Shown here piece after piece: positions 1-7,001 of a DNA stretch of 21,348 nt. The number at the start of each line of letters is the position of its first letter. Positions within the stretch are counted from its first letter, which is position 1. Origin of the DNA: CAZYJD01 sp964647785 (GTDB lineage Bacteria > Bacteroidota > Bacteroidia > NS11-12g > UBA9320); contig CAZYJD010000031.1 in NCBI GenBank assembly GCA_964647785.1, forward strand, positions 1 through 21,348. Direction: 5' to 3'. Made by a program: the position numbers and the translations under genes. A model generated the notes under the pieces. The model searched no databases and was not told where the DNA came from. It saw nothing but the letters and a program-made list of their open reading frames with translations.

Positions 1-740
1 TATGCCGTTCTCTAGGCTCAAGGGTCAATGCCGAACCCATGGAACAGCTTGGCAACCGAATAGATCTCAACAAAATCGATAAACTCTCCAATCAAAAGCA
101 AATAGAGGCCATATTATTTGGGCTTTCAGGGCTGCTGAATGCTTCAGCAGAGCAGGATGAATACTGCAAAGAGCTGATGCAGGAGTTTGAGTTTTACCGC
201 TTAAAATGGTCCATGGAGAGCATGCCTGCCGTTCAATGGAAATATTTGCGCATGCGGCCAATATCATTTCCTGATATGCGCATCGCCATGCTGGCATCCT
301 TGCTTTTTAATAATGCCAGGTTGTTTGCGAGCATAAAAGAAGTGAATGACCCCATGCAACTGAAGGCTATGTTTCAGGTAGAGGCAAGTCATTATTGGAG
401 CGAGCATTATCGATTGGGTCAAGCATCAGCAACGCACGCAGTAAGGCTGGGAGATGATGCCATTCAACTCGTTTTGATCAATGCTGTTGCCCCGGTTTTA
501 TACACCTATGGCCAAATGCACCGTTTGCCTGCATATTGCGATCGTGCTGTGCGTTTATTAAGAGCTTTGGGCGGCGAGAACAATGCCCTCAGCAGGGAGT
601 GGTCAAGCATTGGTTTGAAACCTGCAAATGCACTCGAATCTCAAGGAATTTTGCATCTCAACAGGCAATTTTGTACCTTTAAACATTGTTTGAATTGTGA
701 AATAGGTCAATCAATCCTCAAGAATTATGGCAGAAATTAA
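1..740 (+). CDS. DUF2851 family protein, C-terminal part (5' end outside window)
   Basis: The reading frame is open from the first complete codon (position 3), so the gene is cut by the window edge; the Met at 39 is internal. About 245 codons are visible, against roughly 420 residues usual for the family. Hallmarks of DUF2851 are present in order: the EAILFGLSGLL segment, WKYLRMRPISFPDMRIAML (variant of the family's W-[KR]-R-RP-x-x-FP-x-x-R-[IL]-A-L signature), an ASHYWSEHYRLG stretch, an INAVAPVLYTYG helix, and a C-terminal cysteine cluster with the pattern C-x5-C-x2-C before the end. The family is widespread in Bacteroidota and has no established biochemical function. The stop overlaps the start of the PspC gene by 14 bp, implying co-transcription and probably coupled translation. 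Family assignment is firm; function unknown. Confidence 0.88.
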   Translation, partial: CRSLGSRVNAEPMEQLGNRIDLNKIDKLSNQKQIEAILFGLSGLLNASAEQDEYCKELMQEFEFYRLKWSMESMPAVQWKYLRMRPISFPDMRIAMLASLLFNNARLFASIKEVNDPMQLKAMFQVEASHYWSEHYRLGQASATHAVRLGDDAIQLVLINAVAPVLYTYGQMHRLPAYCDRAVRLLRALGGENNALSREWSSIGLKPANALESQGILHLNRQFCTFKHCLNCEIGQSILKNYGRN

Positions 741-960
741 ACTGGAAGAAGTTCGGCATCATGTTGAAAAACAGGTTTTTGGAGTCTGTTCCTACTTTGG
801 AGATCGACTGGGAATCAGCACTTCACGCATCAGATTGTATTTCATTTATACCAGTTTCCTTACACTAGGATCTCCAGTTGTCATCTATTTAGTCATGGCA
901 TTTTGGCTCAATATTCGCTTGTATAAAAAGGAAAACAAACGCTCAATATGGAACCTTTAA
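727..960 (+). CDS. PspC domain-containing small membrane protein
   Basis: A 77-residue protein whose N-terminal two thirds match the PspC domain: an amphipathic start, the VFGVCSYFGDRLGIS segment (variant of the usual GVcgGlAeylgid), then R-I-R-L-Y followed by a hydrophobic stretch (about residues 37-62) that should span or dip into the inner membrane, and a basic tail. PspC is known from the phage-shock system as a membrane sensor or anti-stress partner, but short stand-alone PspC proteins in Bacteroidota lack pspA/pspF neighbours, and none is seen here. The start overlaps the end of the DUF2851 gene by 14 bp. A membrane role is inferred from the domain; the partner is unknown. Confidence 0.8.
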   Translation: MAEIKLEEVRHHVEKQVFGVCSYFGDRLGISTSRIRLYFIYTSFLTLGSPVVIYLVMAFWLNIRLYKKENKRSIWNL

Positions 961-1167
961 CACCTTATAATCAGCGGTTTAAACTTTTTTAATTTGCTTT
1001 TGTTTTCATTTTGTTGATTGGAAAAAACCAAGCTGTGGCAGAGCAAATTGTACTTCGGCTTGCTTGGAATGATTGAAACAAGAGTGTTTTTTTTAATAGA
1101 CACATCCACAGTCCTGTGAACGCAGAGGCCTTTTTGCTGCTCTATCTTCGTCACAAATTAAACGTTT

Positions 1168-1677
1168 ATGCAGCAACACCTCGATTTTTTCCAATTAAGA
1201 ACAACCAAAGGCTACAAAAGAAACCACAAAACAACAGAGCTGATTTGTGAGCATTGTGAGAATATATTTTTGGCCAACAGAAACAATGCGCGATTTTGTT
1301 CATCATCTTGCCGTTCTCAGTTTTGGCTGAAGAAAAAGAACATGAAGGTGATTACTATAACGGTACCGGCCGATATGAGCGACGACCAAATTGAAGCGCT
1401 CAAAAATGCGTTTTTGCATCCTGAGAAGCCCATGGGCAGGGAAATGCCAAGGCAGGCCGAAGTGAGAAAGGTTGAGGGTCCGCAGGTGATTAAACTCAGT
1501 GCACCAGAAACACATATGTTTGAAAGCTCCAATGAGTTGGAGGAATACCTCAATTCATGTGGCTTCTATGACTTTAAAGTACCGCGTTTCGACAGTGGTG
1601 TTTATTACGACGACGGTTTAACCATCAAGAAAATAGAAGGTGGCTGGGAAACGGTTGTAACGAAAAAGGCCTCCTAA
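1168..1677 (+). CDS. hypothetical protein with N-terminal CxxC...CxxxC zinc ribbon
   Basis: A 169-residue protein not assigned to a named family. Residues 27-48 hold C27-x2-C30-x13-C44-x3-C48, ending CSSSCRSQFW. This is the layout of short treble-clef/zinc-ribbon domains that bind nucleic acid or proteins, so structural zinc is likely. A basic patch (LKKKN) follows, then a second segment beginning MKVITITVPADMSDDQ (about residue 59) and an acidic, aromatic C-terminal region with the GFYDFKVPRFDSG stretch and a predicted beta hairpin. No signal peptide or membrane segment is visible, so it should be cytosolic. The internal Met59 could be a second start, but the Cys pattern supports the longer product. 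It is separated by 207 AT-rich bp from the PspC gene, with no clear promoter, and converges on the reductase gene with only 7 bp between stops. Function unknown. Confidence 0.6.
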   Translation: MQQHLDFFQLRTTKGYKRNHKTTELICEHCENIFLANRNNARFCSSSCRSQFWLKKKNMKVITITVPADMSDDQIEALKNAFLHPEKPMGREMPRQAEVRKVEGPQVIKLSAPETHMFESSNELEEYLNSCGFYDFKVPRFDSGVYYDDGLTIKKIEGGWETVVTKKAS

Positions 1678-1684
1678 TTGCGGC

Positions 1685-2776
1685 TTATTCGTAGACCAGG
1701 TCTACGTCGTCTGTTGTGGGATGCGATTGGCAGGTGAGAATGTATCCCTGATCAATTTCTGCATCGCTTAAACCTTCGCGTTCATCCATTGAAACTTTGC
1801 CACTTTTCAATCTGGCTCGGCAAGTGGTACAAACCCCAACGGTACACGAATAGGGAGGATCCAATCCGGCGTCTTGAGCTGCTTCCAAGATGGTTTGACC
1901 CGGTTTAACCGTGATTTCGCTGTTCATGCCAAACAGTTCTACTTTCACCCTGCGGTCGCTTGCAGGTATAAGGGCATCCAACTCGTCGGCTTCCTGCTGC
2001 ATATTATCATCGCTGCTTTCTTTCACCACTGCAGTGAAGTACTCAGTATGGATTTTTTCATCTGCAATGTTGAGCAGCTTTAACCCGTTTTTAACGACAT
2101 CCATCATTCCTGAAGGGCCACAGATGTAATATTCTGCATCATTGGGGTGATTCACTGCATATTGTTGCACCGCTGCCTTTATTTTATCAGGATTGAGCAT
2201 CCCTTGCATACCGCTCCAGTTTTCAGGAGCTTCATCATAAGACCAGATGATTTGGAATCGGCTGGAAAATTCTTGTTCAAGTGCTTCGAGTTCTTTTTTG
2301 AAGATCACGGAAGCCTCATTGCGGTTGGCATAAAGCAATGTTGCCGTGCTATTGGGTTCTTGCCCAAGCAGGGTGAGCAAGATGCTTTTCAGCGGGGTGA
2401 TACCACTTCCACCACCAAAAAGAAAATAGTGTTGTGCACTTTCGGCATCAGGTTCAAGGATGAATTTACCCATGGGAGGCATGACATCCAGCAAGTCGCC
2501 CTCCTTCAGATTACGGTTGAGGTAAGTACTCATCTTTCCTCCCGGAACCTCCTTAACGGCTATGTTCGGCATTGGATCTTCGAATGGGCTGCTACAAACA
2601 GAATAAGATCGGCGAACCTCTTCTCCGTTAATCAGTATGCTAAAAGTGAGATATTGACCTGCTTTGTACTCGAACTGCTTTTTAAAAGGCGGCGGAACCA
2701 TCAGGGCAATGCTCACCGCATCGGCAGTTTCCCTGTTTATCTTTCCTACTTTGAGTTTATAAAATCCGCTTGGCAT
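1685..2776 (-). CDS. PaaE-like FAD/NAD(P)-binding reductase with C-terminal 2Fe-2S ferredoxin domain
   Basis: A 363-residue flavoprotein that should pass electrons from NAD(P)H through FAD to a plant-type 2Fe-2S cluster. Visible in order: FAD-binding beta barrel with the R-S-Y-S motif at 56-59, the nucleotide-binding turn GGGSGITP at about 121-128, a CGPSGMM segment, and a C-terminal ferredoxin domain with C311-x4-C316-x2-C319-x29-C349. The architecture is that of PaaE/HmpA-like reductases. No paaABCD oxygenase genes lie nearby, so a phenylacetate role is not supported; the partner may be a desaturase or hydroxylase elsewhere. The ATG at 2776 is chosen over a TTG two codons upstream because it follows a 17-base leader nearly identical to that of the DAHP synthase gene. 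It is the last gene of the minus-strand unit, 31 bp after asd. Family is sure, substrate is not. Confidence 0.85.
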   Translation of the reverse strand: MPSGFYKLKVGKINRETADAVSIALMVPPPFKKQFEYKAGQYLTFSILINGEEVRRSYSVCSSPFEDPMPNIAVKEVPGGKMSTYLNRNLKEGDLLDVMPPMGKFILEPDAESAQHYFLFGGGSGITPLKSILLTLLGQEPNSTATLLYANRNEASVIFKKELEALEQEFSSRFQIIWSYDEAPENWSGMQGMLNPDKIKAAVQQYAVNHPNDAEYYICGPSGMMDVVKNGLKLLNIADEKIHTEYFTAVVKESSDDNMQQEADELDALIPASDRRVKVELFGMNSEITVKPGQTILEAAQDAGLDPPYSCTVGVCTTCRARLKSGKVSMDEREGLSDAEIDQGYILTCQSHPTTDDVDLVYE

Positions 2777-2807
2777 AATCAATTAACATTAAAAGAGACA
2801 GTTCAAA

Positions 2808-3812
2808 TTAGTTTTGGTTTTGGATGTAGCCTTTGTTTACGAGTAGCTCCGCAATTTGAACTGCATTGGTAGCAGCGCCTTTGCGAAGGTTGTCCGCCAC
2901 GATCCACATATTAAGGCCGTTATCGACCGATTCATCTTTTCTGATTCTTCCCACAAAGACCTCATCTTTTCCATGGCTCAGCAAGGGCATGGGATATTTA
3001 AGCTGGTCAGGTTCATCGAGTACAATCACCCCTTTGGTGTTTGCCAGTATGTCCCGTACTTTTTGCGGGTTCAGATTTTTTTCAAATTCGATGTTCACCG
3101 ACTCACTGTGACCTCCCACCACTGGAACACGCACTGCGGTGGCTGTGATTCTGATGCTCTGGTCATTGAGGATTTTTTTGGTTTCGTTCACCAGTTTCAT
3201 TTCCTCCTTAGTGTACCCATTGTCCAGGAACACATCGCATTGGGGGATACAATTCTTATCAATGGGGTAGGGATATACTTTTTCAGCGGACACCCCCGCG
3301 CGCTCGTCCTCCATTTGTTGTACGGCCTTGTAACCGGTGCCGGTAACGGATTGATAGGTACTTACAATCAGCCGTTTAACGCCAAATTCTTTGTGCAGAG
3401 GACCGATGGCCATTATCATTTGAATGGTGCTGCAATTCGGGTTGGCAATGATGAAGTCGTCTTCATTGAGGTCGTCTCCATTGATTTCAGGAACGATTAA
3501 TTTCTTGGAGGGATCCATTCTCCATGCCGAAGAATTATCGATGACCCTGCAACCCGTTTCTGCAAAAATTGGAGCGTATTTTATGGAGAGTTCAGAGCCG
3601 GCAGAGAAAAGTGCCACATCTGGTTTCCATTGCACAGCTTCCTCGATGGTGCCCACTTCATAAGTGGACCCTTTCAGTAAAATTTTTTTCCCTTTTGAAG
3701 CCTGAGAGGCAACTGGAAAAAAACCGCTGATGTTCAATGGAGATCTCTCCAAAACACGTATCATTTCTGAACCTACGAGGCCTGTGGCGCCTATCAATGC
3801 TATTCTCATCAT
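2808..3812 (-). CDS. asd: aspartate-semialdehyde dehydrogenase
   Basis: Catalyses NADPH-dependent reduction of aspartyl-4-phosphate to aspartate 4-semialdehyde, the branch point to lysine/diaminopimelate, threonine and methionine. Seen directly: N-terminal nucleotide-binding GATGLVG (8-14), the catalytic Cys127 in NPNCSTIQ, a substrate-binding Arg228 in AVRVPVVGGH with the acid/base His235, and the closing NLRKGAATNAVQIAELL helix. Length 334 matches the usual 330-370. Two ATGs are adjacent (3812 and 3809); either may be used. It lies 43 bp after the DAHP synthase stop in the same direction, so two entry enzymes of amino-acid biosynthesis are probably co-transcribed. No aspartokinase gene is in view. 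Confidence 0.97.
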   Translation of the reverse strand: MMRIALIGATGLVGSEMIRVLERSPLNISGFFPVASQASKGKKILLKGSTYEVGTIEEAVQWKPDVALFSAGSELSIKYAPIFAETGCRVIDNSSAWRMDPSKKLIVPEINGDDLNEDDFIIANPNCSTIQMIMAIGPLHKEFGVKRLIVSTYQSVTGTGYKAVQQMEDERAGVSAEKVYPYPIDKNCIPQCDVFLDNGYTKEEMKLVNETKKILNDQSIRITATAVRVPVVGGHSESVNIEFEKNLNPQKVRDILANTKGVIVLDEPDQLKYPMPLLSHGKDEVFVGRIRKDESVDNGLNMWIVADNLRKGAATNAVQIAELLVNKGYIQNQN

Positions 3813-3855
3813 GCTAATTGGCTCATTCCTTTAGAACGGCTGCAAAGAAACAATT

Positions 3856-4731
3856 TTAAGGCTGGATTTCGACTTTTTCTTCCATCACCGGATTCGTTGT
3901 GTCCTGTTTCCAGTGAAGCTTACCTGCCCATTTCAGCAGACCTTCCAAGCGCATAAGCAGTTGATCAAATTGCTCGGGATACAAGCTCTGTGGACCATCA
4001 CTCAAAGCGGTTTCGGGTTCATTGTGCACTTCTATCATGAGACCTTGGGCACCTGCAGCAACGGCGGCCATGCTCGCGGCTTCAACAAGTTGTCTGTTAC
4101 CCGTTCCCTGCGAAGGATCGGCAATAACGGGCAGATGACTGAGACTTTGCACCAAGGGAATCGATACGGTATCAAAGGTATTGCGAACAGAATCATCGAA
4201 AGTTCTGATGCCCCTTTCACAAAGAATAACCTGTTGGTTGCCTCCGAGTAGAATATATTCGGCAGCCAGCAACCATTCTTCAATGGTGGCGTCCATGCCG
4301 CGTTTGAGCAAAATGGGTTTATCGGTGCCCCCCAATAATTTAAGGAAGTGGTAGTTCTTCATGTTTCTGGCGCCCACCTGAAGGATATCAGCATAGGCAT
4401 ACACTTCGTCAATGAGGCTGTAATCCATGATCTCTGTTACCACTTGCAGCCCGTAGGTGTCGGCTACCTCTCGCATGAGTTTAAGTCCGTCTAAACCCAA
4501 TCCTTGAAAGCGATATGGGCTGGTTCTAGGTTTGTAAGCACCCCCCCTCAAAAAGGGTACATCATGTTTTTTAAGGAGCGCGCCTATTCGGTGCATCTGT
4601 TCCTCATTTTCAACCGCACAGGGTCCGGCAATGAGGGCAAAATTGCGACCACCAATTTTTAAACCGCCCGATTCAATGATGGTATCTTGCGGATGGTTTC
4701 CTCTGGAGGCCAAGTCAAATGGGTGAGACAT
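3856..4731 (-). CDS. aroF: 3-deoxy-7-phosphoheptulonate (DAHP) synthase, type I-beta, single-domain
   Basis: Condenses phosphoenolpyruvate with erythrose 4-phosphate in the first step of the shikimate pathway. Motifs of the I-beta/KDO8P-synthase-like class are clear: GPCAVE with Cys38, FLRGGAYKPRTSPY (60-73), the LLKRG segment (141-145), IEVH with Glu234, and LSDGPQSL with Asp245. The metal site normally includes a His in DPSH; here the codon is CAG, giving DPSQ with Gln208. Spacing of the four positions (170, 26 and 11 residues) equals that of the Thermotoga enzyme's Cys102, His272, Glu298 and Asp309, so alignment is not in doubt. At 291 residues it has neither the N-terminal ACT-like domain nor the chorismate mutase domain often attached in this class, so feedback control is not evident. 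The ATG at 4731 is preferred to an adjacent TTG. It starts 21 bp after the DUF4270 stop. Confidence 0.93.
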   Translation of the reverse strand: MSHPFDLASRGNHPQDTIIESGGLKIGGRNFALIAGPCAVENEEQMHRIGALLKKHDVPFLRGGAYKPRTSPYRFQGLGLDGLKLMREVADTYGLQVVTEIMDYSLIDEVYAYADILQVGARNMKNYHFLKLLGGTDKPILLKRGMDATIEEWLLAAEYILLGGNQQVILCERGIRTFDDSVRNTFDTVSIPLVQSLSHLPVIADPSQGTGNRQLVEAASMAAVAAGAQGLMIEVHNEPETALSDGPQSLYPEQFDQLLMRLEGLLKWAGKLHWKQDTTNPVMEEKVEIQP

Positions 4732-4752
4732 CAATCAATTAACACTAAAGAT

Positions 4753-6132
4753 TTAATTCAGTTCAGTATAAACCACTTCAAGGCTCATTTTACCGCTTGA
4801 CGAAGTATCGGTATCAAAAACCACCCTTCCTGGAAACAGCGGAAAATCTGCAGGTAGGGTTACATAAAAGCCGCGATTTACCTGTTCTTCACCTGCGCGT
4901 TTTCTTCGGATCATTTCTTGCAAATGCCGGTTGAAACGAAAAATGTAGGCCTCTTCTTCCTGGCTATAAACACCCCCATAAACAGGAAAGTTCACATTGG
5001 GATTAAGGAAGTCCAAATAGTCTAATATCACCTGATTTCTACCGTCATCCGGATGGGGTTGAAAAAGGTTCAATCTACCGGGAAGACCAAAGTTATCTGA
5101 GATGCTTGACTGTTCAGGATAGAAGCGCAAGATGGCTTCATTGATGAGAACATCTTTATTCTCAGGAACAAAGTCCAACAAGTTTGTAATGTCAACCTTC
5201 ATTTTACAACCGCCCAGTGATTGTACAAAGGTCTTATTGAAGTGGGATCCGCTCTGATTGAGTTGTTGTTCCAATTCAGAAGGCCGCTCGGCTTGTTCAT
5301 AGTGATTGAACTTGCGGGCAGGAGCACTGAATTCGAAATTTTTCAGAAGGGAGTCGTTGTAATAAACGGTTAATCTCGAGAAGGCCGAATTGAGGTTAAA
5401 GGTGCTCAACCCTCCTTCAGAATTTGACAAAGTGCTGGCATCCGGTTCAATCACCAGCCCTTTTAAATAATCAAAGAACGCCTCATTTGAAGTAAAAACA
5501 GAAGCAGGAGCATTGAGCAATTCTGTTCCAAAAGAATTGGATAGGCGTATCCTGAGCTGTGCAGGGTCATTGTAGGTGCGATTTTGTTCAACAATGATCA
5601 CACTGTCGGTGGTATTGAAAGAACCGCTCCAGCTGCCGATTAAATCGCCTTTGCTGTAAGGGCTGTTTGAATAATATTTGTTTTCAGCAATCAGATCTTC
5701 AGCAAGCTTGTAGATGTTGAATTTCTGAACACTATTTGGGCCATAAACCTCTGCTCCGCTTGAATACCTCAAGGCGAGAACCACCGAATCAATTTGTGCC
5801 CCTGCTCCAAAGCTGAAATTAAATTCTCTCAATCCGATTTGCGAAACAATGGAAGCTTGATTGAGCCCAAAAAGAGGATCGTTCAAGGCTCCCAAGGCAT
5901 AAACCGAAAGCGAGTCTGTTGCAAAACTATCTTCAGCCAGGGTGTAGGTAGCAATGTTAAAATCTGAGACACTGATGGTATTGAAAGCACCGCCATCAGC
6001 ACGCAGATCCAACCCTATGTCTGTTTCTTTGTTCTGACATGAAAGCGCCAGAACCCCAAAAAACAGCAGGAGGTTCAGCCAATTAGTTATGCGACAAAAC
6101 GCTGTCGTAGAAGTTGAGGTATTCACGGGCAT
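4753..6132 (-). CDS. DUF4270 family lipoprotein
   Basis: A Bacteroidota-specific exported protein of unknown function. The start region gives a hydrophobic segment WLNLLLFFGVLALSC ending in a candidate lipidation cysteine, followed by the family-typical N-terminal pattern: ETDIGLDL, then 'Y-T-L-A-E-D-S ... LGALNDPLFG'. The rest is beta-rich and ends in an RGFYVTLPADFPL stretch and a final beta strand, as in DUF4270. With the Met at 6132 the product is about 459 residues. The frame stays open upstream to 6213, but that extension lies inside the glycogen-synthase-like gene and would put about 30 extra residues before the signal peptide. Even the 6132 start overlaps that gene by 50 bp; a rarer start nearer 6100 is possible. 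The overlap implies coupled expression. The lipobox is loose, so lipidation is inferred. Confidence 0.82.
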   Translation of the reverse strand: MPVNTSTSTTAFCRITNWLNLLLFFGVLALSCQNKETDIGLDLRADGGAFNTISVSDFNIATYTLAEDSFATDSLSVYALGALNDPLFGLNQASIVSQIGLREFNFSFGAGAQIDSVVLALRYSSGAEVYGPNSVQKFNIYKLAEDLIAENKYYSNSPYSKGDLIGSWSGSFNTTDSVIIVEQNRTYNDPAQLRIRLSNSFGTELLNAPASVFTSNEAFFDYLKGLVIEPDASTLSNSEGGLSTFNLNSAFSRLTVYYNDSLLKNFEFSAPARKFNHYEQAERPSELEQQLNQSGSHFNKTFVQSLGGCKMKVDITNLLDFVPENKDVLINEAILRFYPEQSSISDNFGLPGRLNLFQPHPDDGRNQVILDYLDFLNPNVNFPVYGGVYSQEEEAYIFRFNRHLQEMIRRKRAGEEQVNRGFYVTLPADFPLFPGRVVFDTDTSSSGKMSLEVVYTELN

Positions 6133-6901
6133 ACTCATCGGAGTTGTGCTCCAACACGGGCTTTTTCCTTTCACTAATGAATTGCTCAATTTCAGGAGCA
6201 ATTTCAGTTTCACATTTCACTACGGCATCTGCATGGGCCACACCCCCGAGGTGCAAACTGGTGCAATCGGCATTTCCGAATGGAGCAAGGGCTTCATCAG
6301 AAATATGATTGAGGCTGGCTTTGCGAGCGAAATCTTCGCCCAGATTTTCTGAGAATGTATTGTTGAATACAGAGTAAATTACTTTCGCACTCTGGAATAC
6401 CGGCTCATCCTTGTACATGGTTTTGAGATACATCGGAATCAAGGAAGTCATCCAACCCTGACAGTGAATGATGTCTGGATACCAACCCAGTTTTTTAACG
6501 GTTTCCAACGCTCCTTTGCAAAAGAAGATGGTGCGTTCATCATTGTCATTGAAGAAGTTGTTTTCATCATCTGCATACAATGCTTTTCGGTGGAAGTAGT
6601 CTTCGTTATCCAGGAAATACACCTGCATTTTCGTGCTTGGGATAGAGGCTACCTTGATGGTGAGCGGGTTGTCATTGTCGTCAATGGTGATATTCATACC
6701 GGACAAACGCACCACTTCGTGAAGCCTGTTTCTGCGCTCATTGATTAAACCAAAACGAGGAACCAATATCCTTACCTCGTTGTCATCTTCTTGCACAGCC
6801 TGTGGAAGGATGCGTGCAAGGTCTAGTAGGGTTGAGTCGCCATCGATAAATGGCCTCATCTCTGAACTAATGAAAAGAACTTTTTTTCTGGAATTTTCCA
6901 T
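6083..6901 (-). CDS. glycogen/starch synthase-like protein, N-terminal GT5 domain only
   Basis: A 272-residue protein resembling only the N-terminal Rossmann half of ADP-glucose-dependent glycogen synthases (full enzymes are about 480 residues). Recognisable elements: the start VLFISSEMRPF, a VRILVPRFGLINERR strand-turn, NDERTIFFCKGALE, and the WYPDIIHCQGWMTSL segment, corresponding to the P-D-hydrophobic-hydrophobic-H-x-H/Q-x-W region. Two things are missing. After S-E-M-x-P the sequence runs FIDGDSTLLD where active synthases have the Lys-x-Gly-Gly-Leu ADP-glucose site. The C-terminal domain with its acidic catalytic motif is absent as well, and the end merges into the next gene with no sign of a frameshifted remainder. 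Similar short proteins are, to my knowledge, conserved beside panC in flavobacteria, arguing for a retained non-catalytic role. It is the first gene of the minus-strand unit, divergent from panC. Confidence 0.85.
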   Translation of the reverse strand: MENSRKKVLFISSEMRPFIDGDSTLLDLARILPQAVQEDDNEVRILVPRFGLINERRNRLHEVVRLSGMNITIDDNDNPLTIKVASIPSTKMQVYFLDNEDYFHRKALYADDENNFFNDNDERTIFFCKGALETVKKLGWYPDIIHCQGWMTSLIPMYLKTMYKDEPVFQSAKVIYSVFNNTFSENLGEDFARKASLNHISDEALAPFGNADCTSLHLGGVAHADAVVKCETEIAPEIEQFISERKKPVLEHNSDEYAREYLNFYDSVLSHN

Positions 6902-6932
6902 AGATGATTTGGATTGAATTGAAAAAGGAATG

Positions 6933-6940
6933 CAAAGGTA
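6933..6940 (-). promoter_or_regulatory. candidate -7 promoter box of the glycogen-synthase-like/DUF4270/aroF/asd unit
   Basis: On the minus strand the bases read TACCTTTG followed by C-A, an exact match to the Bacteroidota -7 consensus TAnnTTTG. It lies 31 nt before the first start codon (6901), giving a leader of about 25 nt. No convincing TTTG -33 element is found at the usual distance, so the call rests on the -7 box and its position in a 100-bp divergent intergenic region. Confidence 0.5.
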
Positions 6941-7001
6941 CCACCCAAATTCCTGATTTTTATTAGCATTGCCACTTGCATTTTAACTAATTTTCCTGTA
7001 T

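Noticed and set aside
961..1167. Possible small RNA or terminator between PspC and the zinc-ribbon gene
   Set aside because: The stretch is AT-rich with homopolymer runs, but no stable GC stem or repeat was found; I see nothing supportable there.
1685..2776. Phenylacetate-CoA epoxidase reductase paaE as a specific gene name
   Set aside because: Only the domain architecture matches; no paa genes are nearby and many unrelated reductases share this layout.
2777..2782. TTG start codons for the reductase (2782) and DAHP synthase (4734)
   Set aside because: In both cases an ATG lies one or two codons downstream, right after the shared leader, and nothing supports the TTG.
2147..2872. 241-codon plus-strand frame
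   Set aside because: It is entirely antisense to the ferredoxin reductase and the end of asd, both certain genes.
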